DNA from: Sulfurimonas hydrogeniphila
GTDB lineage: Bacteria > Campylobacterota > Campylobacteria > Campylobacterales > Sulfurimonadaceae
DNA length: 64,000 nt
Assembly (NCBI RefSeq): GCF_009068765.1
Contig: NZ_CP035534.1
Coordinates: forward strand, 1,922,001-1,986,000
Reading direction: 5' to 3'
Shown: positions 8,294 to 17,866 of the stretch, piece by piece
Layout of the letters: every line of letters starts with the position of its first letter
How positions within the stretch are numbered: the stretch's first letter is position 1
The notes under the pieces: generated by a model
Databases searched by the model: none
Told to the model about the DNA's origin: nothing
What the model saw: only the letters and a program-made list of their open reading frames with translations
Made by a program: the position numbers and the translations under genes

Positions 8294-9499
8294 TTAAGCA
8301 TTAAAAATTTTATCACAGCCTTTTTTTGAACGTCTGTCCAGTTTTATAAAATAGACTTTTTCAATAAATTTTTTCATAACAAATGCCACAAATCCACTGA
8401 TGTATATATTGGAAATTTTTCCTGCTGCATACCTGCGTCCCAGGGCAATCAACATACCACGTGAACGGATATCATGCGCTTTGAGATTTTTGTTTGTGCC
8501 GATACGCATAATATTTTCACTGCACAACTCTGCCATCTGCTCAGCAACATCTGCCGTAGGTGCTATTAATTCACCTTTATTATACAAAGTGGCACAGTCA
8601 CCTATGGCAAAAACCTCTTTTTTTGAACCTGCCTGCAGATACTCATTGATATTTAAAAAACCCCTTTCATTTTTCGGCAAGTCAAGTTTATAGATGAGTC
8701 CGTTTGGCTCAATTCCTCCGGCAAAAATCATAAAATCCATAGGTATGGTCTCTCCGTTGCTCAGTGTAACACTCTCTTGTGTCAAAGAGACCACTCTTGC
8801 CTCTGATTTTATAACGACTTCGAGATCCAGCAATCTTTTGTGAGACTTTTCGACTAAAAAATCATCCAAACCTTTGAGTATCTGCTTTGATGAACTGACA
8901 AGGACTATATTTAATTTTCTGCATAAAAAATTATTTTCACAATAAAACTCTTTTGCATATGATGCCATCTGTGCCGCTATTTCAACACCGCTCAGTCCTG
9001 CACCGGCAACCACAATACTCAAAGCCTTACATGTAACACCGCTCTCCTGTACTTTTTTAAAAAGCGACATTTCAAACTTTTGTTTAAAATACATCGCACG
9101 ATGCAATGCCTTGACTCCATGAGCATACTCTTTGAGCCCCTCAATACTGTTGACAAATTTTGTCCGTGCACCCACAGCTATAATAAGATAATCATAAGAA
9201 AACCGTTGTGTATCAGTAATGACTTTTTTATTTTCAAAGTCAATATTTTCGACTTCCTGTTTGTAAAAACTGACATTTCCCTCAAATCCGCTGCAGTAGG
9301 TAAAAAGATCGACACTCACTTTTGCAAAATCTTTTTCATTGGCAATAAGTTCATATACATCTGTCTGCATAAAATGATAGGCATTTTTATCAAAAAGTGT
9401 AATTTGATTGTTTTTGTCTTTGGCAAGATTTTCTACAGCCCTGAGACCGCCGTAACCGCCGCCGATAACAATGATTTTATTATAATTATTTATACTCAT
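8294..9499 (-). CDS. Type II NADH:quinone oxidoreductase-like FAD-dependent enzyme
   Basis: The 401-residue flavoprotein has two dinucleotide-binding folds: the FAD fold starts IIVIGGGYGGLRAVE (residues 9-23) and the NAD(P) fold is SIVVAGAGLSGVEIAAQMA near residues 160-180. VFAIGDCATLY is the second FAD-contact motif, followed by PTADVAEQMAE. The C-terminal amphipathic, basic region (FVMKKFIEKVYFIKLDRRSK) probably binds the inner membrane, as in NDH-2. It would pass electrons from NADH to menaquinone without pumping. A sulfide:quinone oxidoreductase is less likely, since I do not see its conserved redox cysteines. Its presence between the ABC ATPase and tsf breaks an otherwise conserved cluster. 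Confidence 0.8.
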   Translation of the reverse strand: MSINNYNKIIVIGGGYGGLRAVENLAKDKNNQITLFDKNAYHFMQTDVYELIANEKDFAKVSVDLFTYCSGFEGNVSFYKQEVENIDFENKKVITDTQRFSYDYLIIAVGARTKFVNSIEGLKEYAHGVKALHRAMYFKQKFEMSLFKKVQESGVTCKALSIVVAGAGLSGVEIAAQMASYAKEFYCENNFLCRKLNIVLVSSSKQILKGLDDFLVEKSHKRLLDLEVVIKSEARVVSLTQESVTLSNGETIPMDFMIFAGGIEPNGLIYKLDLPKNERGFLNINEYLQAGSKKEVFAIGDCATLYNKGELIAPTADVAEQMAELCSENIMRIGTNKNLKAHDIRSRGMLIALGRRYAAGKISNIYISGFVAFVMKKFIEKVYFIKLDRRSKKGCDKIFNA

Positions 9500-9564
9500 G
9501 CAAAAAGTATAGCATAAAATTCAGGAAAACGGAGTTTTTAAAAAAGGGAGGGGTTTGTAGTAAG

Positions 9565-9595
9565 AAATGAGTCAAGCCAAAGGCTTAGCTCATTT
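9565..9595 (-). terminator. Terminator-like hairpin after tsf
   Basis: Reading the minus strand, AAATGAG...AAGCC-TTT-GGCTT...CTCATTT forms a long stem with one interior mismatch and a three-base loop. The hairpin starts within the last codons of tsf and is followed by TTTCTTACT. It would end the rpsB-tsf transcript before the oxidoreductase gene. Confidence 0.6.
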
Positions 9596-10637
9596 GTGCT
9601 GCAACTTCTGCTGCGAAGTCGTCTTCTTTTTTCTCGATTCCTTCACCTACTTCAAGGCGAATAAATTCAGTAATCTCGGCAGTACCGCCGCATGCTTTTG
9701 CTGCTTTTTCAACTGCCTGAGCTACAGTTAATTTGTCATCTAAAACATATTGCTGGTCTAAAAGTGCCTGTTCCTGATCAAGAAGTGTGTTGTCTAAAAT
9801 AAAACGGGCAATTTTACCAGGAATAATTTTGTCTAAAATTTTCTCAGGTTTTCCCTCTGCAAGCAATTCTGCTTTGATGTCAGCTTCAGCCTGCTTCATC
9901 ACTTCATCAGTGAGTTGCATCATAGAGATGTATTTAGGTACATTTTTCAAAGGTTTTCCAAGTCTTTGCAACTCTTCATTCTCTTTTTTCAGTGCCTCAA
10001 TACGACCCTGTGTTTCACTTGCAACATACTCAGGATCAAAATCTTTATAGCTGAGTGTTGTCGGTTTCATAGCCGATGCATGCATAGCAATTTGTTTCAA
10101 TGTATCTTTCATGCACTCCGCAGTCTTTTCACTGTCACATTTTGCTTTTACAATAACGGCTATACGGCTGTTTGAGTGGATATATCCGTTTAATGCCTCA
10201 TCCGGAGCAGCTGTAAGCGTACCAAAACGGCGTACTTCGATTTTTTCACCGATTTTCGTTACAGTTTCTGTAAACTTGGCACCGAATTCACTTGCCATAA
10301 GCGCATCAACATCAGCAGGCTGATTGTTGTATACCTCTTCTGCCGTATCTTTTACAAGATTTTGGAAGCCTTCGTTTTGTGCAACGAAATCTGTTTCAGA
10401 ATTTACTTCAACCACAGAAGCTTTCGAGTTGTCATCAGCCATTTTCAGTCCAACAAGACCTTCAGCCGCAACACGGTCAGCTTTTTTGGCTGCTTTGGCG
10501 ATGCCGCGCTCTTTTAAAAGCTCTTTCGCTTTTTCCATATCTCCGTCAGCTTCAACTAAAACTTTTTTACAATCCATCATCGGTGCATCAGTTGCCTGAC
10601 GCAACTCTTTTACCATTGCTGCTGTAACTGCTGCCAT
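9585..10637 (-). CDS. tsf: Translation elongation factor Ts
   Basis: The 350-residue protein opens with [33 protein letters not shown], split here as the UBA-like and [12 protein letters not shown] regions of EF-Ts, followed by [15 protein letters not shown]. That segment contacts EF-Tu and drives GDP release. It is about 60 residues longer than the E. coli protein, with the extra length in the middle (residues about 190-290), as is usual in Campylobacterota. The gene lies 2 nt after rpsB. Confidence 0.97.
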   Translation of the reverse strand: MAAVTAAMVKELRQATDAPMMDCKKVLVEADGDMEKAKELLKERGIAKAAKKADRVAAEGLVGLKMADDNSKASVVEVNSETDFVAQNEGFQNLVKDTAEEVYNNQPADVDALMASEFGAKFTETVTKIGEKIEVRRFGTLTAAPDEALNGYIHSNSRIAVIVKAKCDSEKTAECMKDTLKQIAMHASAMKPTTLSYKDFDPEYVASETQGRIEALKKENEELQRLGKPLKNVPKYISMMQLTDEVMKQAEADIKAELLAEGKPEKILDKIIPGKIARFILDNTLLDQEQALLDQQYVLDDKLTVAQAVEKAAKACGGTAEITEFIRLEVGEGIEKKEDDFAAEVAAQMS

Positions 10638-10639
10638 AA

Positions 10640-11419
10640 TTATGCTTCCTCTGTAGTTTTTTCTTCAGTTGCAGGAGCTTCTGTAGCTGCTGTTTCTTCA
10701 CTTACAGCTTCTTCTGTTTGCTCTTGCTCTGCCGGTGCATCGCGAAGTGCTTTTCCTTCATTGATAGCTGCTGTCATTTCACGACAAAAAAGCTGAATAG
10801 AACGGATAGCATCGTCATTACCAGGAATAGGATATGTGATAAGATCCGGATCACAGTTTGTGTCAAGCGGTGCTACAATTGGAATATCTAAACATCTTGC
10901 TTCCAAAACTGCAATATGCTCTTTTACCGCATCAACAACAAAAAGCATATCAGGAAGTTTTTTCATATCTTTGATACCACCGAAATACTGCTCAAGTTTG
11001 TCTTTTTTACGAGAAAGCATTAATGCTTCTTTTTTCGTCAAAAGATCTATCTGTCCGTTTTCCTGCATTTGTGTAATCACATCAAGTTTGCGAATAGACT
11101 TTTGAATAGTCGGGAAGTTTGTAAGCATTCCACCCAACCATCTGTTGTCTACATACGGCATACCACAAGCGATAGCTGCTTCTCTTACAGAATTACGTGC
11201 CTGCTTTTTTGTACCGACGAAAAGAATAGTCTTGCCCTCAGCTGCCGCATCCATAACAATAGTATATGTGTTACGGAAATAACGCAAAGTTTTTTGTAAA
11301 TCTATAATATAGATATTTTTACGAACACCAAAAATGTATTTTTTCATTTTCGGGTTCCAACGACGTGTCTGGTGTCCGAAGTGTACACCGCATTCTAAAA
11401 GGTCTTTCATAGTTACCAT
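10640..11419 (-). CDS. rpsB: 30S ribosomal protein S2
   Basis: The 259-residue protein begins [25 protein letters not shown], here shortened: the [20 protein letters not shown] block is diagnostic of S2. [23 protein letters not shown] and the P[14 protein letters not shown] segment follow. The last 40 residues are an acidic Glu/Thr/Ala tail typical of this phylum. S2 binds the small subunit late in assembly. It is followed directly by tsf, the near-universal bacterial pair. Confidence 0.98.
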   Translation of the reverse strand: MVTMKDLLECGVHFGHQTRRWNPKMKKYIFGVRKNIYIIDLQKTLRYFRNTYTIVMDAAAEGKTILFVGTKKQARNSVREAAIACGMPYVDNRWLGGMLTNFPTIQKSIRKLDVITQMQENGQIDLLTKKEALMLSRKKDKLEQYFGGIKDMKKLPDMLFVVDAVKEHIAVLEARCLDIPIVAPLDTNCDPDLITYPIPGNDDAIRSIQLFCREMTAAINEGKALRDAPAEQEQTEEAVSEETAATEAPATEEKTTEEA

Positions 11420-11574
11420 AGGGTATCCTTAAAGGTTTTGTTTCAAACCAGAAATTTGTCAGTTGGCTTTGGTAATGTCGAACAATTATCCGTTAAAAAA
11501 CGGGTTGCACTGACTTTTGACACATACCTGTTAATATTTTCTCTTACATGTAAAAGAAAAATCCGCGAATTATA
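11420..11574 (-). promoter_or_regulatory. rpsB promoter and long 5' leader
   Basis: On the minus strand a TATAAT -10 lies at 11574-11569 (ATTATA on the plus strand), giving a leader of roughly 140 nt before the rpsB start. The leader holds small hairpins, one being CCGTT-TTTT-AACGG near 11500. S2 represses its own operon in other bacteria by binding its leader, so autoregulation is plausible here, but the match to a known S2-leader family was not tested. The leader also contains one copy of TACATGTA. Confidence 0.45.
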
Positions 11575-11721
11575 CTAAAACTTTATTTAAAGCCAGCTTT
11601 TTTAAAAATATGCAATTTTGCATTTGCATAACAAATATTTATATATATCTGCACTTGTTTAAAAGTAAATTTATCTTAAACAATGTATAGTATCACAGAA
11701 ACAACACAAAAAAGGGATGAA

Positions 11722-13296
11722 ATGAAGAAACCTCTACTGCTTTCTTTAGCAACTATTGCTATTTTAGGAACAACAAATGTAAATGCCGAATCAATGTATG
11801 ACAGATTTCAAGCAATGGAACTTGAAATGAAAAAGATGAAAAAAGAGCTTGATGCCCTTAAAGCAAAAGAACAGGCATCTATGATGCAAGAAGAAGATGC
11901 TGATGAGGAAGAATCGGCTGATGATACCGAGGCAACAGCTTCATCAGATGAAGAAGATGACGAAGATGATGATGAAATGACGGTAGAAGAGCAGCTCGCA
12001 GAGATTCAGGATTCCATTTCTAATCTCAACAGAAACACCAACGGAAATCACATAAAATTCAATGTTGATTACAGATTTGCCGTTGACAATCTTCAGTACA
12101 AAATGGCAGACGGCAGCACACAAAAGAACAATGCTTTTATGACAAACAGACTCTGGTTAAATATGAACTGGGCGGCTACAAAACACCTGAGTTTTACAGG
12201 GCAACTTGCATACAACAAAGCATTCGGTGCCAGAAGCGGTGCTTCCAATCCTGCAAATGCCTCTTTTGAAACATTTGACTGGATAGCCAATGAAAATGCC
12301 TATAACGATACCTTAAGAGTACGTTCTGCATACTTTTTCTACAAAAACGACACCTTTATGGGCAGTGATATTCCCTGGACATTCAGTGTAGGACGCCGTC
12401 CTTCAACAAACGGACATCTTGTCAACCTGAGAGATGATGACCATGCAGCTTCTCCGATGGGGCATACAATCAATGTTGAGTTTGACGGATTAAGCTCTAA
12501 GTTTAATTTAGAAAATGTAACCGGTATTGACGGGATGTATGTCAAATTCTGTGCCGGCCGCGGCATGAGCAATGCAGCACCGAGGTTTAATACAGCCCCT
12601 TATGCAGATACAACTTCAAATGCATCTATAGACCTGGTTGGACTGATCTTTACTCCTTGGAGCGACGGACAGTATTCTGTGAATTCCCAGTACTATTATG
12701 CAGGAAACCTGATTGATGTTGTCAATCCCGCAAACCAGACACAAGGTTTTCAGACTGTCGGCAACATACACTCATTTACAGCCAACTTTGTAGCAAACGG
12801 TATAGGAGACGGAATCAATGACTTTTTAGACGATACACTCTTTTTTGTCAGTGGCGCTGTAAGTATTACAGACCCGGACAAAGGACAGAGCATGCTTGGC
12901 AGCGCGGTTGATGAAAGTGTGAAAGGGTATTCTTACTGGATTGGACTGCAGGTACCTTCACTTGTGACAGAAGAAGGAAGATGGGGAATCGAATTTAATC
13001 ACGGTTCAAAATACTGGAGAAGTATTACCTACGGTGAAGATACGAACATCGGTTCAAAACTCGCAGCTCGCGGAAATGCATACGAGGCATACTTTACAGA
13101 ACCTTTGATAGAAGATATTTTATCTTTTCAGATTCGCTATACATATATAGACTATAAATATGCCGGAAGCAACGGCTTCTTCGGAAGCACTTCAGGAAAT
13201 GCAATGAGCATTGACCAGGCAATTGCAGCCGGTTTAGGTTCCCAGGTCGTAGATACAGCCCAGGATATCCGTTTCTATCTCAGATACAGATACTAG
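11722..13296 (+). CDS. DUF3373-type outer-membrane porin-like protein
   Basis: The 524-residue protein starts at ATG 11722, preceded by AAAGGGATGA. It has a signal peptide (LLLSLATIAILGTTNVNAES), a coiled coil (residues about 24-46, MYDRFQAMELEMKKMKKELD), a very acidic linker (about 52-90, runs of Asp and Glu), and a C-terminal domain of alternating aromatic strands ending in FYLRYRY, an outer-membrane beta-barrel signature. The body resembles the DUF3373 proteins common in Campylobacterota, whose substrate is unknown. It is monocistronic and converges on the GGDEF-EAL gene with a 4-nt overlap. Confidence 0.8.
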   Translation: MKKPLLLSLATIAILGTTNVNAESMYDRFQAMELEMKKMKKELDALKAKEQASMMQEEDADEEESADDTEATASSDEEDDEDDDEMTVEEQLAEIQDSISNLNRNTNGNHIKFNVDYRFAVDNLQYKMADGSTQKNNAFMTNRLWLNMNWAATKHLSFTGQLAYNKAFGARSGASNPANASFETFDWIANENAYNDTLRVRSAYFFYKNDTFMGSDIPWTFSVGRRPSTNGHLVNLRDDDHAASPMGHTINVEFDGLSSKFNLENVTGIDGMYVKFCAGRGMSNAAPRFNTAPYADTTSNASIDLVGLIFTPWSDGQYSVNSQYYYAGNLIDVVNPANQTQGFQTVGNIHSFTANFVANGIGDGINDFLDDTLFFVSGAVSITDPDKGQSMLGSAVDESVKGYSYWIGLQVPSLVTEEGRWGIEFNHGSKYWRSITYGEDTNIGSKLAARGNAYEAYFTEPLIEDILSFQIRYTYIDYKYAGSNGFFGSTSGNAMSIDQAIAAGLGSQVVDTAQDIRFYLRYRY

Positions 13297-15230
13297 TTTT
13301 TGGGTATCTCTTTATCTGGCTCAGCCAGATAAAAACCCTGTACCCGTTCAATATCAAGCGATTTTACTATTTCAAACACCGCTTGATTATGAACGAACTC
13401 CGCTACAATCACCAGGTTTAATTTCTTGGCAAAATCTACAATTGTTTCAACTACTATGTGTGCATTGTTATCTGTTTCAAGATTTTTGATAAGACTGCCG
13501 TCAATTTTAATGTAATCAACATCAAGCTTGAGCATATGCTCAAAATTGGAATACCCCGCACCAAAATCATCTATAGAAATTTTACAGCCCAATGTTTTCA
13601 TCTTGCGTATAAAAACTGAAACCTCTTCATAATTTTCAATCCCTTCCGTCTCAAGAATCTCAAAAACTATTTTTTTGCTGACACCGTATTTTTTAACGGT
13701 TTTTTGAATATACTGCACCATCTCTGCATCAAGTATATCATCAATAGAAAGATTGACCGAAAACGATGTGTCTCTGTGCTCAAAATACTGACAGCTTTTA
13801 CTCAGCATAATCTTTGTTAACTGCGGATAGAGTTTACTTTTTTGGGCAATATCTAAAAACCTGTAAGGACTGACAACTGAGCCGTCTGTCTCTATCAGGC
13901 GAATAAGGCATTCATAACTCACCGCTTTTTTCGTTCGGGTATCAAAAATAGGCTGGAAAAAAGGCATTATTCTCTCTTCTTTTATGGCAGCTTTCAGTTT
14001 TTTCACCCACTCCATATTTTCTTGATATTTTCTCTCTATTTCAAGTTTTTCATCATACAGCAGAAAATACTTTTTCTGCTCTTTGGCAACTTTAAGGGCA
14101 ATATCTGCTTTTTCCAACATCTCATTGGGCTGCAATGTTCCACCCATTGTCACACGGATATAAATCTCGTTTTCTTCATAATGAAATACCATCTGTTCAA
14201 TCTCTTTTGACAGACTGTTGACAATTCGCATAAAAGTCCTGTGAGAAGGCCTTGCTCTAAAGCACAGAGCAAATTCATCTCCTGAGAGTCGTGTGACACT
14301 GATGTTTTGCTCCTCTTCAACAAAAGCCTGCAGTTTTTTTGCAAATTCTCTGAGGACATAATCCCCTGCAATCTGTCCGTAGAAATCATTTATCTCTTTA
14401 AAATCATCTATATTTAAAATCAGCAATGCCCCGTCATTATTCAAATTTTCTATATTGTAAAAAAGTTTTTTTCTGTTGGGCAACTGTGTCAGATCATCTA
14501 TAAAAAGCTGTCTTTTCAACTCTACTGTTTTCTTCTCGACTTCTCTTGCCAGATAGGCGTTGATATCTTTTTGTTTTCTTGCATAGTCAAATACTTTCTC
14601 CTGCATCTCATTTAATGCAGAGACTATAAGCGCGATCTCATTATTCTCTTGCATCGGTTCTATCTTTAATTTTTTCTCCGGTGTAAAACCTTTTAATATA
14701 TTGGCAATTTTTCGCAAAGGCTTAAGCAAATTATCTATATAGGCACCAAGAAATATAAATATCAGGAAAAGAATCACAAGCATTTTGAGAAGCAAATGTG
14801 TATACTGTTGTATAAGCTGTTCATAATTGTGATTTGAGTAGCTTAAAACAATTGTTCCTATTTTCTTCCTGGAATTTGGCTGAAGAATATCCCATTTGAT
14901 GGTAAAAAGACTCTGATAATTGTTTTTAGATCTTGTTTCATAAATCAACCTGTCCTTTTCAAAAACCTTCACAGAGAGAATTTCTTTATTTTGCATTAAC
15001 TGCTTCAGTTTCACATCGATTTGGTTTTTTAGTCCCAGATACATATCTACCGCTATCAAAGGTTCTATTGTTTTTAAGATGAGGGTTGCTTTTTGAAATT
15101 CCATATTGTAAAAGGCATGTTTGTTTATTTTTTCAAATGCAAAAAAAATCCCCCCAATTGTAATAAATGAGGTGATTACGATGGAGCTCATAATCCTGAA
15201 TGAGAGCGATTTGAATTTTTTTTCTTTCAT
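13293..15230 (-). CDS. Membrane GGDEF-EAL cyclic-di-GMP signalling protein with HAMP
   Basis: The 645-residue protein has TM helices at about 14-33 and 146-165, enclosing a periplasmic domain of about 110 residues, then a HAMP-like linker (PLRKIANIL onward), a GGDEF domain with SGDEF at 316-320, and an EAL domain with ECL at 440-442. The EAL domain keeps NLS, DDFGAGYSNF, DYIKIDG and QGFYLAEP, so phosphodiesterase residues look largely present. SGDEF is a variant that can still be active. It is the last gene of the acyltransferase, TonB-receptor and YfiR-like operon, so the periplasmic domain probably receives that signal. The layout parallels YfiN, with an added EAL domain. Confidence 0.9.
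   Translation of the reverse strand: MKEKKFKSLSFRIMSSIVITSFITIGGIFFAFEKINKHAFYNMEFQKATLILKTIEPLIAVDMYLGLKNQIDVKLKQLMQNKEILSVKVFEKDRLIYETRSKNNYQSLFTIKWDILQPNSRKKIGTIVLSYSNHNYEQLIQQYTHLLLKMLVILFLIFIFLGAYIDNLLKPLRKIANILKGFTPEKKLKIEPMQENNEIALIVSALNEMQEKVFDYARKQKDINAYLAREVEKKTVELKRQLFIDDLTQLPNRKKLFYNIENLNNDGALLILNIDDFKEINDFYGQIAGDYVLREFAKKLQAFVEEEQNISVTRLSGDEFALCFRARPSHRTFMRIVNSLSKEIEQMVFHYEENEIYIRVTMGGTLQPNEMLEKADIALKVAKEQKKYFLLYDEKLEIERKYQENMEWVKKLKAAIKEERIMPFFQPIFDTRTKKAVSYECLIRLIETDGSVVSPYRFLDIAQKSKLYPQLTKIMLSKSCQYFEHRDTSFSVNLSIDDILDAEMVQYIQKTVKKYGVSKKIVFEILETEGIENYEEVSVFIRKMKTLGCKISIDDFGAGYSNFEHMLKLDVDYIKIDGSLIKNLETDNNAHIVVETIVDFAKKLNLVIVAEFVHNQAVFEIVKSLDIERVQGFYLAEPDKEIPKN
13314..13330. terminator. 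Perfect hairpin in the overlap of two convergent genes
   Basis: ATCTGGC-TCA-GCCAGAT is a perfect seven-pair stem located 18 bases past the DUF3373 stop and inside the final codons of the GGDEF-EAL gene. It lacks a T-tract on the plus strand, so its role as a terminator is only suggested by position. Confidence 0.35.
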
Positions 15231-15274
15231 GCAGCAAGCCTGTTTTTTGCATATATTTTAGCATAAATGTTATG

Positions 15275-15820
15275 TCAAAAACTATCTTTGTCCAAAAACT
15301 TTACCATTTGATATAAAAAAGAGACAAAATCAACATCATCTCTCAGGTTCTCTTTATTAAGATAAATCATGGTTGATTTTTCTATCAGCAAGGAGAGCAG
15401 CAGTCCCTCTTTTAGATTTTCTATATCATACGAAAAGGTGATGATTCCTTTTTCCCTGGCAATTTTTGCAACTCTGGCAATATTCTCCTTGGAAGATTTC
15501 AGAACATAAAATGCGGACGCAGGTGTTTTCATATCAAGATGTGCGAAATCAACTATCTTCACTTCATAAGGGTATTTATCAAAATGCCCTTTAAATTTAT
15601 TTTCTATATACTGCTTTACATGTAGGGCTGTATCATAATCACTTTCATCACACACAATGGTATATACAAGTCTGTTTTTTATAAGTTTTTTTTCTATTTT
15701 TTTATCAAGTAACATGATTTTTGGAAAAATTGATGCCTGTGCTTTGAGTAACAACTCATCATAACTGTATCCAAAAAGCAGAGGAACAAACAAGAAATGT
15801 AAAAGTAATAAACGCATCAT
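15275..15820 (-). CDS. YfiR-like periplasmic protein (DUF4154 type)
   Basis: The 181-residue product has a signal peptide (LLLLHFLFVPLLFGYS) and then a mixed alpha/beta body with FYVLKSSKENIARV, IITFSYDIEN and a C-terminal block STMIYLNKENLR plus an aromatic helix. This pattern of late beta-strand, YLNxxxLR and terminal helix is what I recognise in YfiR/DUF4154 proteins, periplasmic repressors of membrane diguanylate cyclases. The assignment rests on pattern and on context: the next gene, 44 nt downstream, is a membrane GGDEF-EAL protein, and the previous gene (0 nt gap) is a TonB receptor. Confidence 0.65.
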   Translation of the reverse strand: MMRLLLLHFLFVPLLFGYSYDELLLKAQASIFPKIMLLDKKIEKKLIKNRLVYTIVCDESDYDTALHVKQYIENKFKGHFDKYPYEVKIVDFAHLDMKTPASAFYVLKSSKENIARVAKIAREKGIITFSYDIENLKEGLLLSLLIEKSTMIYLNKENLRDDVDFVSFLYQMVKFLDKDSF

Positions 15821-17866
15821 CTAAAACCTCTTTTTAAAGGTAAGTAAAAATGTTCTGCGTTCCTGCGCATAATCATTTACATAGGTATTTGGTGAAGAGG
15901 GGTATCGCACATCTGTATCAAAAAGGTTTTTCACACTGACATTCAATGTATAGCCATACTGAATATTTTTATAATTCACTGCAGTATCGAGTGTCATATA
16001 GCCCTTTAGCTTTGGACGCAGATCTGTCTCCACCCTCTCTTTTGAACTGACATACTTTGCTGTTGCACTCAAAGCCAAAGCAGGATTTATATTATAAATA
16101 TAAAATCCTTTTACCAGATGATGGGATACATTCGGCAGGTTATTACTGTCGCTGCTGCCATCCATCCTGTAGCTGCCATCTGTGTAGGTATAATTTGCAT
16201 ATACTTTGTCATTAGGCAGGATATGCCCCCTGAACTCAAGTTCTATTCCGTAAATATCTGTCTTGGCACTGTTTTTATACACAGGATCCGTAACAGAATT
16301 GTATATCTGATCTTTGTTGGCAAGATAAAAAAGATTCGCCTGCAAATAGGCATCATTGGAAAAATTTCTGATGTATGCCAGTTCATACGATGTTACTTTC
16401 TCCGGCTTTAAATCTGTACTGCCTACTCTTGCACTGTTGTTTTTTGTAAACATCTCCTGCCAAGAGGGATTTCTGTGGGAGTTACTGTATATGGCTTTAA
16501 ATATGTTTTTGAAATCTTTATGATACACAAAAGAAATTCTTGGTTCAAACCCTGCATCTTCATAAGAAGTCTGTTCATAATTTATACCGTATAAGATGCT
16601 TAGCTTAGCATTAACATTGTATTCATCCCCCAAAAAGAACGTATAAACATCCCGTGAAGCATCTTTATCAAAAAACGGCCGTGTCAGCGTATAATCTACC
16701 AAAGTTGCATCACCCGTAGCAAGATTGGAGAGTTTCGAACTCATCTGGATCGTTCTCTCCTGTCTTGCTTTGTAGCCTATTGTAATGGTATGTTTTGCAA
16801 CTCCGCTGTATTTCACATACGTCGACTGATACAAAACTCTCTGCTTTGCATAATGCTCTCCGTAAATACCATCAGGAAATACTACACTGCCTAAAACCAA
16901 ATTATCAGGTGCCAGTTTTGCTTTTGAATCGAAAGCATCGTATTTTACTCCTGCTTTTATGTCCAGTTTAAAAGAGTGTATCTTTTTCATATATCCCAGT
17001 TCAGCATAGTAACTCGGCAGTCTCATTCTGTCACTCTCTTGAGGCAGGGCAAGGTTGATCCCGTAGGCGCTTCCCTGTTTATGTTGCAGCATACGGGCTT
17101 TGAGTCGAAAGTCTTTGTACCTTACATCCAGTCCGAGAGAATATTCATCAAGCCACAGGGGAGCCTCACCGGACTGGGACAAAGCTATGTTTGCCGGACC
17201 TAACGCACCTTGAGAGAGTCCGTCCGGACCGGAAGATATATTTTTATTGTCTTTTTGGTAATAAAAATCTATATGTGTCTTAAACTCTTTGCTTTTAAAG
17301 TTTTTTACAAAACCGCCCATTGTGTAATCATACGACCCGTATTTAAATACAACTTTGTCATTTGATTCAAATTCTTCAAAATCTTCTGCATAAGTAACAA
17401 CATTAATAGATCCGGCATAGGCATTAATCCCGTCTACTTTACTCCCTGGTCCTCTGATAACCTCTATGCGTTTTATCATCTCTATCGGCATGGAAAGATA
17501 CTCGGAATAAGAATCAAAGAAAAGATTGTTTACTAAAACACCGTCTATAAGCAGTTTGGACTGTCCATAGGCAAAAGGGTTGGAACCTCTGAAAATCGGT
17601 GTCTGGTTATTGAAATTATCAGTAGCCATATCTACACCCGGAACAAGCAACAATGCCTCTTTAAGTGTCGACACACCCAACTTTTCCAACTCTTTTGCTT
17701 CAAAGACAGAGATAATATAGGGTTGGTAATGTTCATTTTGTTTTGTTTGTGTAGCAATTTCATTAAACTGCTTCATATCTGTCATAATGGAAGAGAGCAA
17801 ATCTTCTGCCTGCAGTTGCAGTACTGCCAGACAGACAAGTAAATAAAGTCGTATGCTGCGCTTCAC
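15821..17866 (-). CDS. TonB-dependent outer-membrane receptor
   Basis: The 681-residue protein starts at GTG 17866, which overlaps the upstream stop as GTGA and has a GGGGG stretch 7-8 bases before it; an ATG at 17881 is the alternative. The signal peptide is RLYLLVCLAVLQLQAED. The plug domain contains PYIISVFEAKELEKLG, LLLVPGVDMATD and MIKRIEVIRGPGSKVDG. The barrel ends LLTFKKRF with a terminal Phe. The ligand is unknown; it resembles the siderophore, colicin I and vitamin B12 receptor group. Tight coupling to an N-acyltransferase gene and to c-di-GMP genes suggests signal sensing rather than simple uptake, which is inference. Confidence 0.88.
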   Translation of the reverse strand: MKRSIRLYLLVCLAVLQLQAEDLLSSIMTDMKQFNEIATQTKQNEHYQPYIISVFEAKELEKLGVSTLKEALLLVPGVDMATDNFNNQTPIFRGSNPFAYGQSKLLIDGVLVNNLFFDSYSEYLSMPIEMIKRIEVIRGPGSKVDGINAYAGSINVVTYAEDFEEFESNDKVVFKYGSYDYTMGGFVKNFKSKEFKTHIDFYYQKDNKNISSGPDGLSQGALGPANIALSQSGEAPLWLDEYSLGLDVRYKDFRLKARMLQHKQGSAYGINLALPQESDRMRLPSYYAELGYMKKIHSFKLDIKAGVKYDAFDSKAKLAPDNLVLGSVVFPDGIYGEHYAKQRVLYQSTYVKYSGVAKHTITIGYKARQERTIQMSSKLSNLATGDATLVDYTLTRPFFDKDASRDVYTFFLGDEYNVNAKLSILYGINYEQTSYEDAGFEPRISFVYHKDFKNIFKAIYSNSHRNPSWQEMFTKNNSARVGSTDLKPEKVTSYELAYIRNFSNDAYLQANLFYLANKDQIYNSVTDPVYKNSAKTDIYGIELEFRGHILPNDKVYANYTYTDGSYRMDGSSDSNNLPNVSHHLVKGFYIYNINPALALSATAKYVSSKERVETDLRPKLKGYMTLDTAVNYKNIQYGYTLNVSVKNLFDTDVRYPSSPNTYVNDYAQERRTFLLTFKKRF

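Noticed and set aside
8294-9499. Sulfide:quinone oxidoreductase
   Set aside because: The redox Cys pair expected in that family is not visible at the right places; the NDH-2-like reading fits better.
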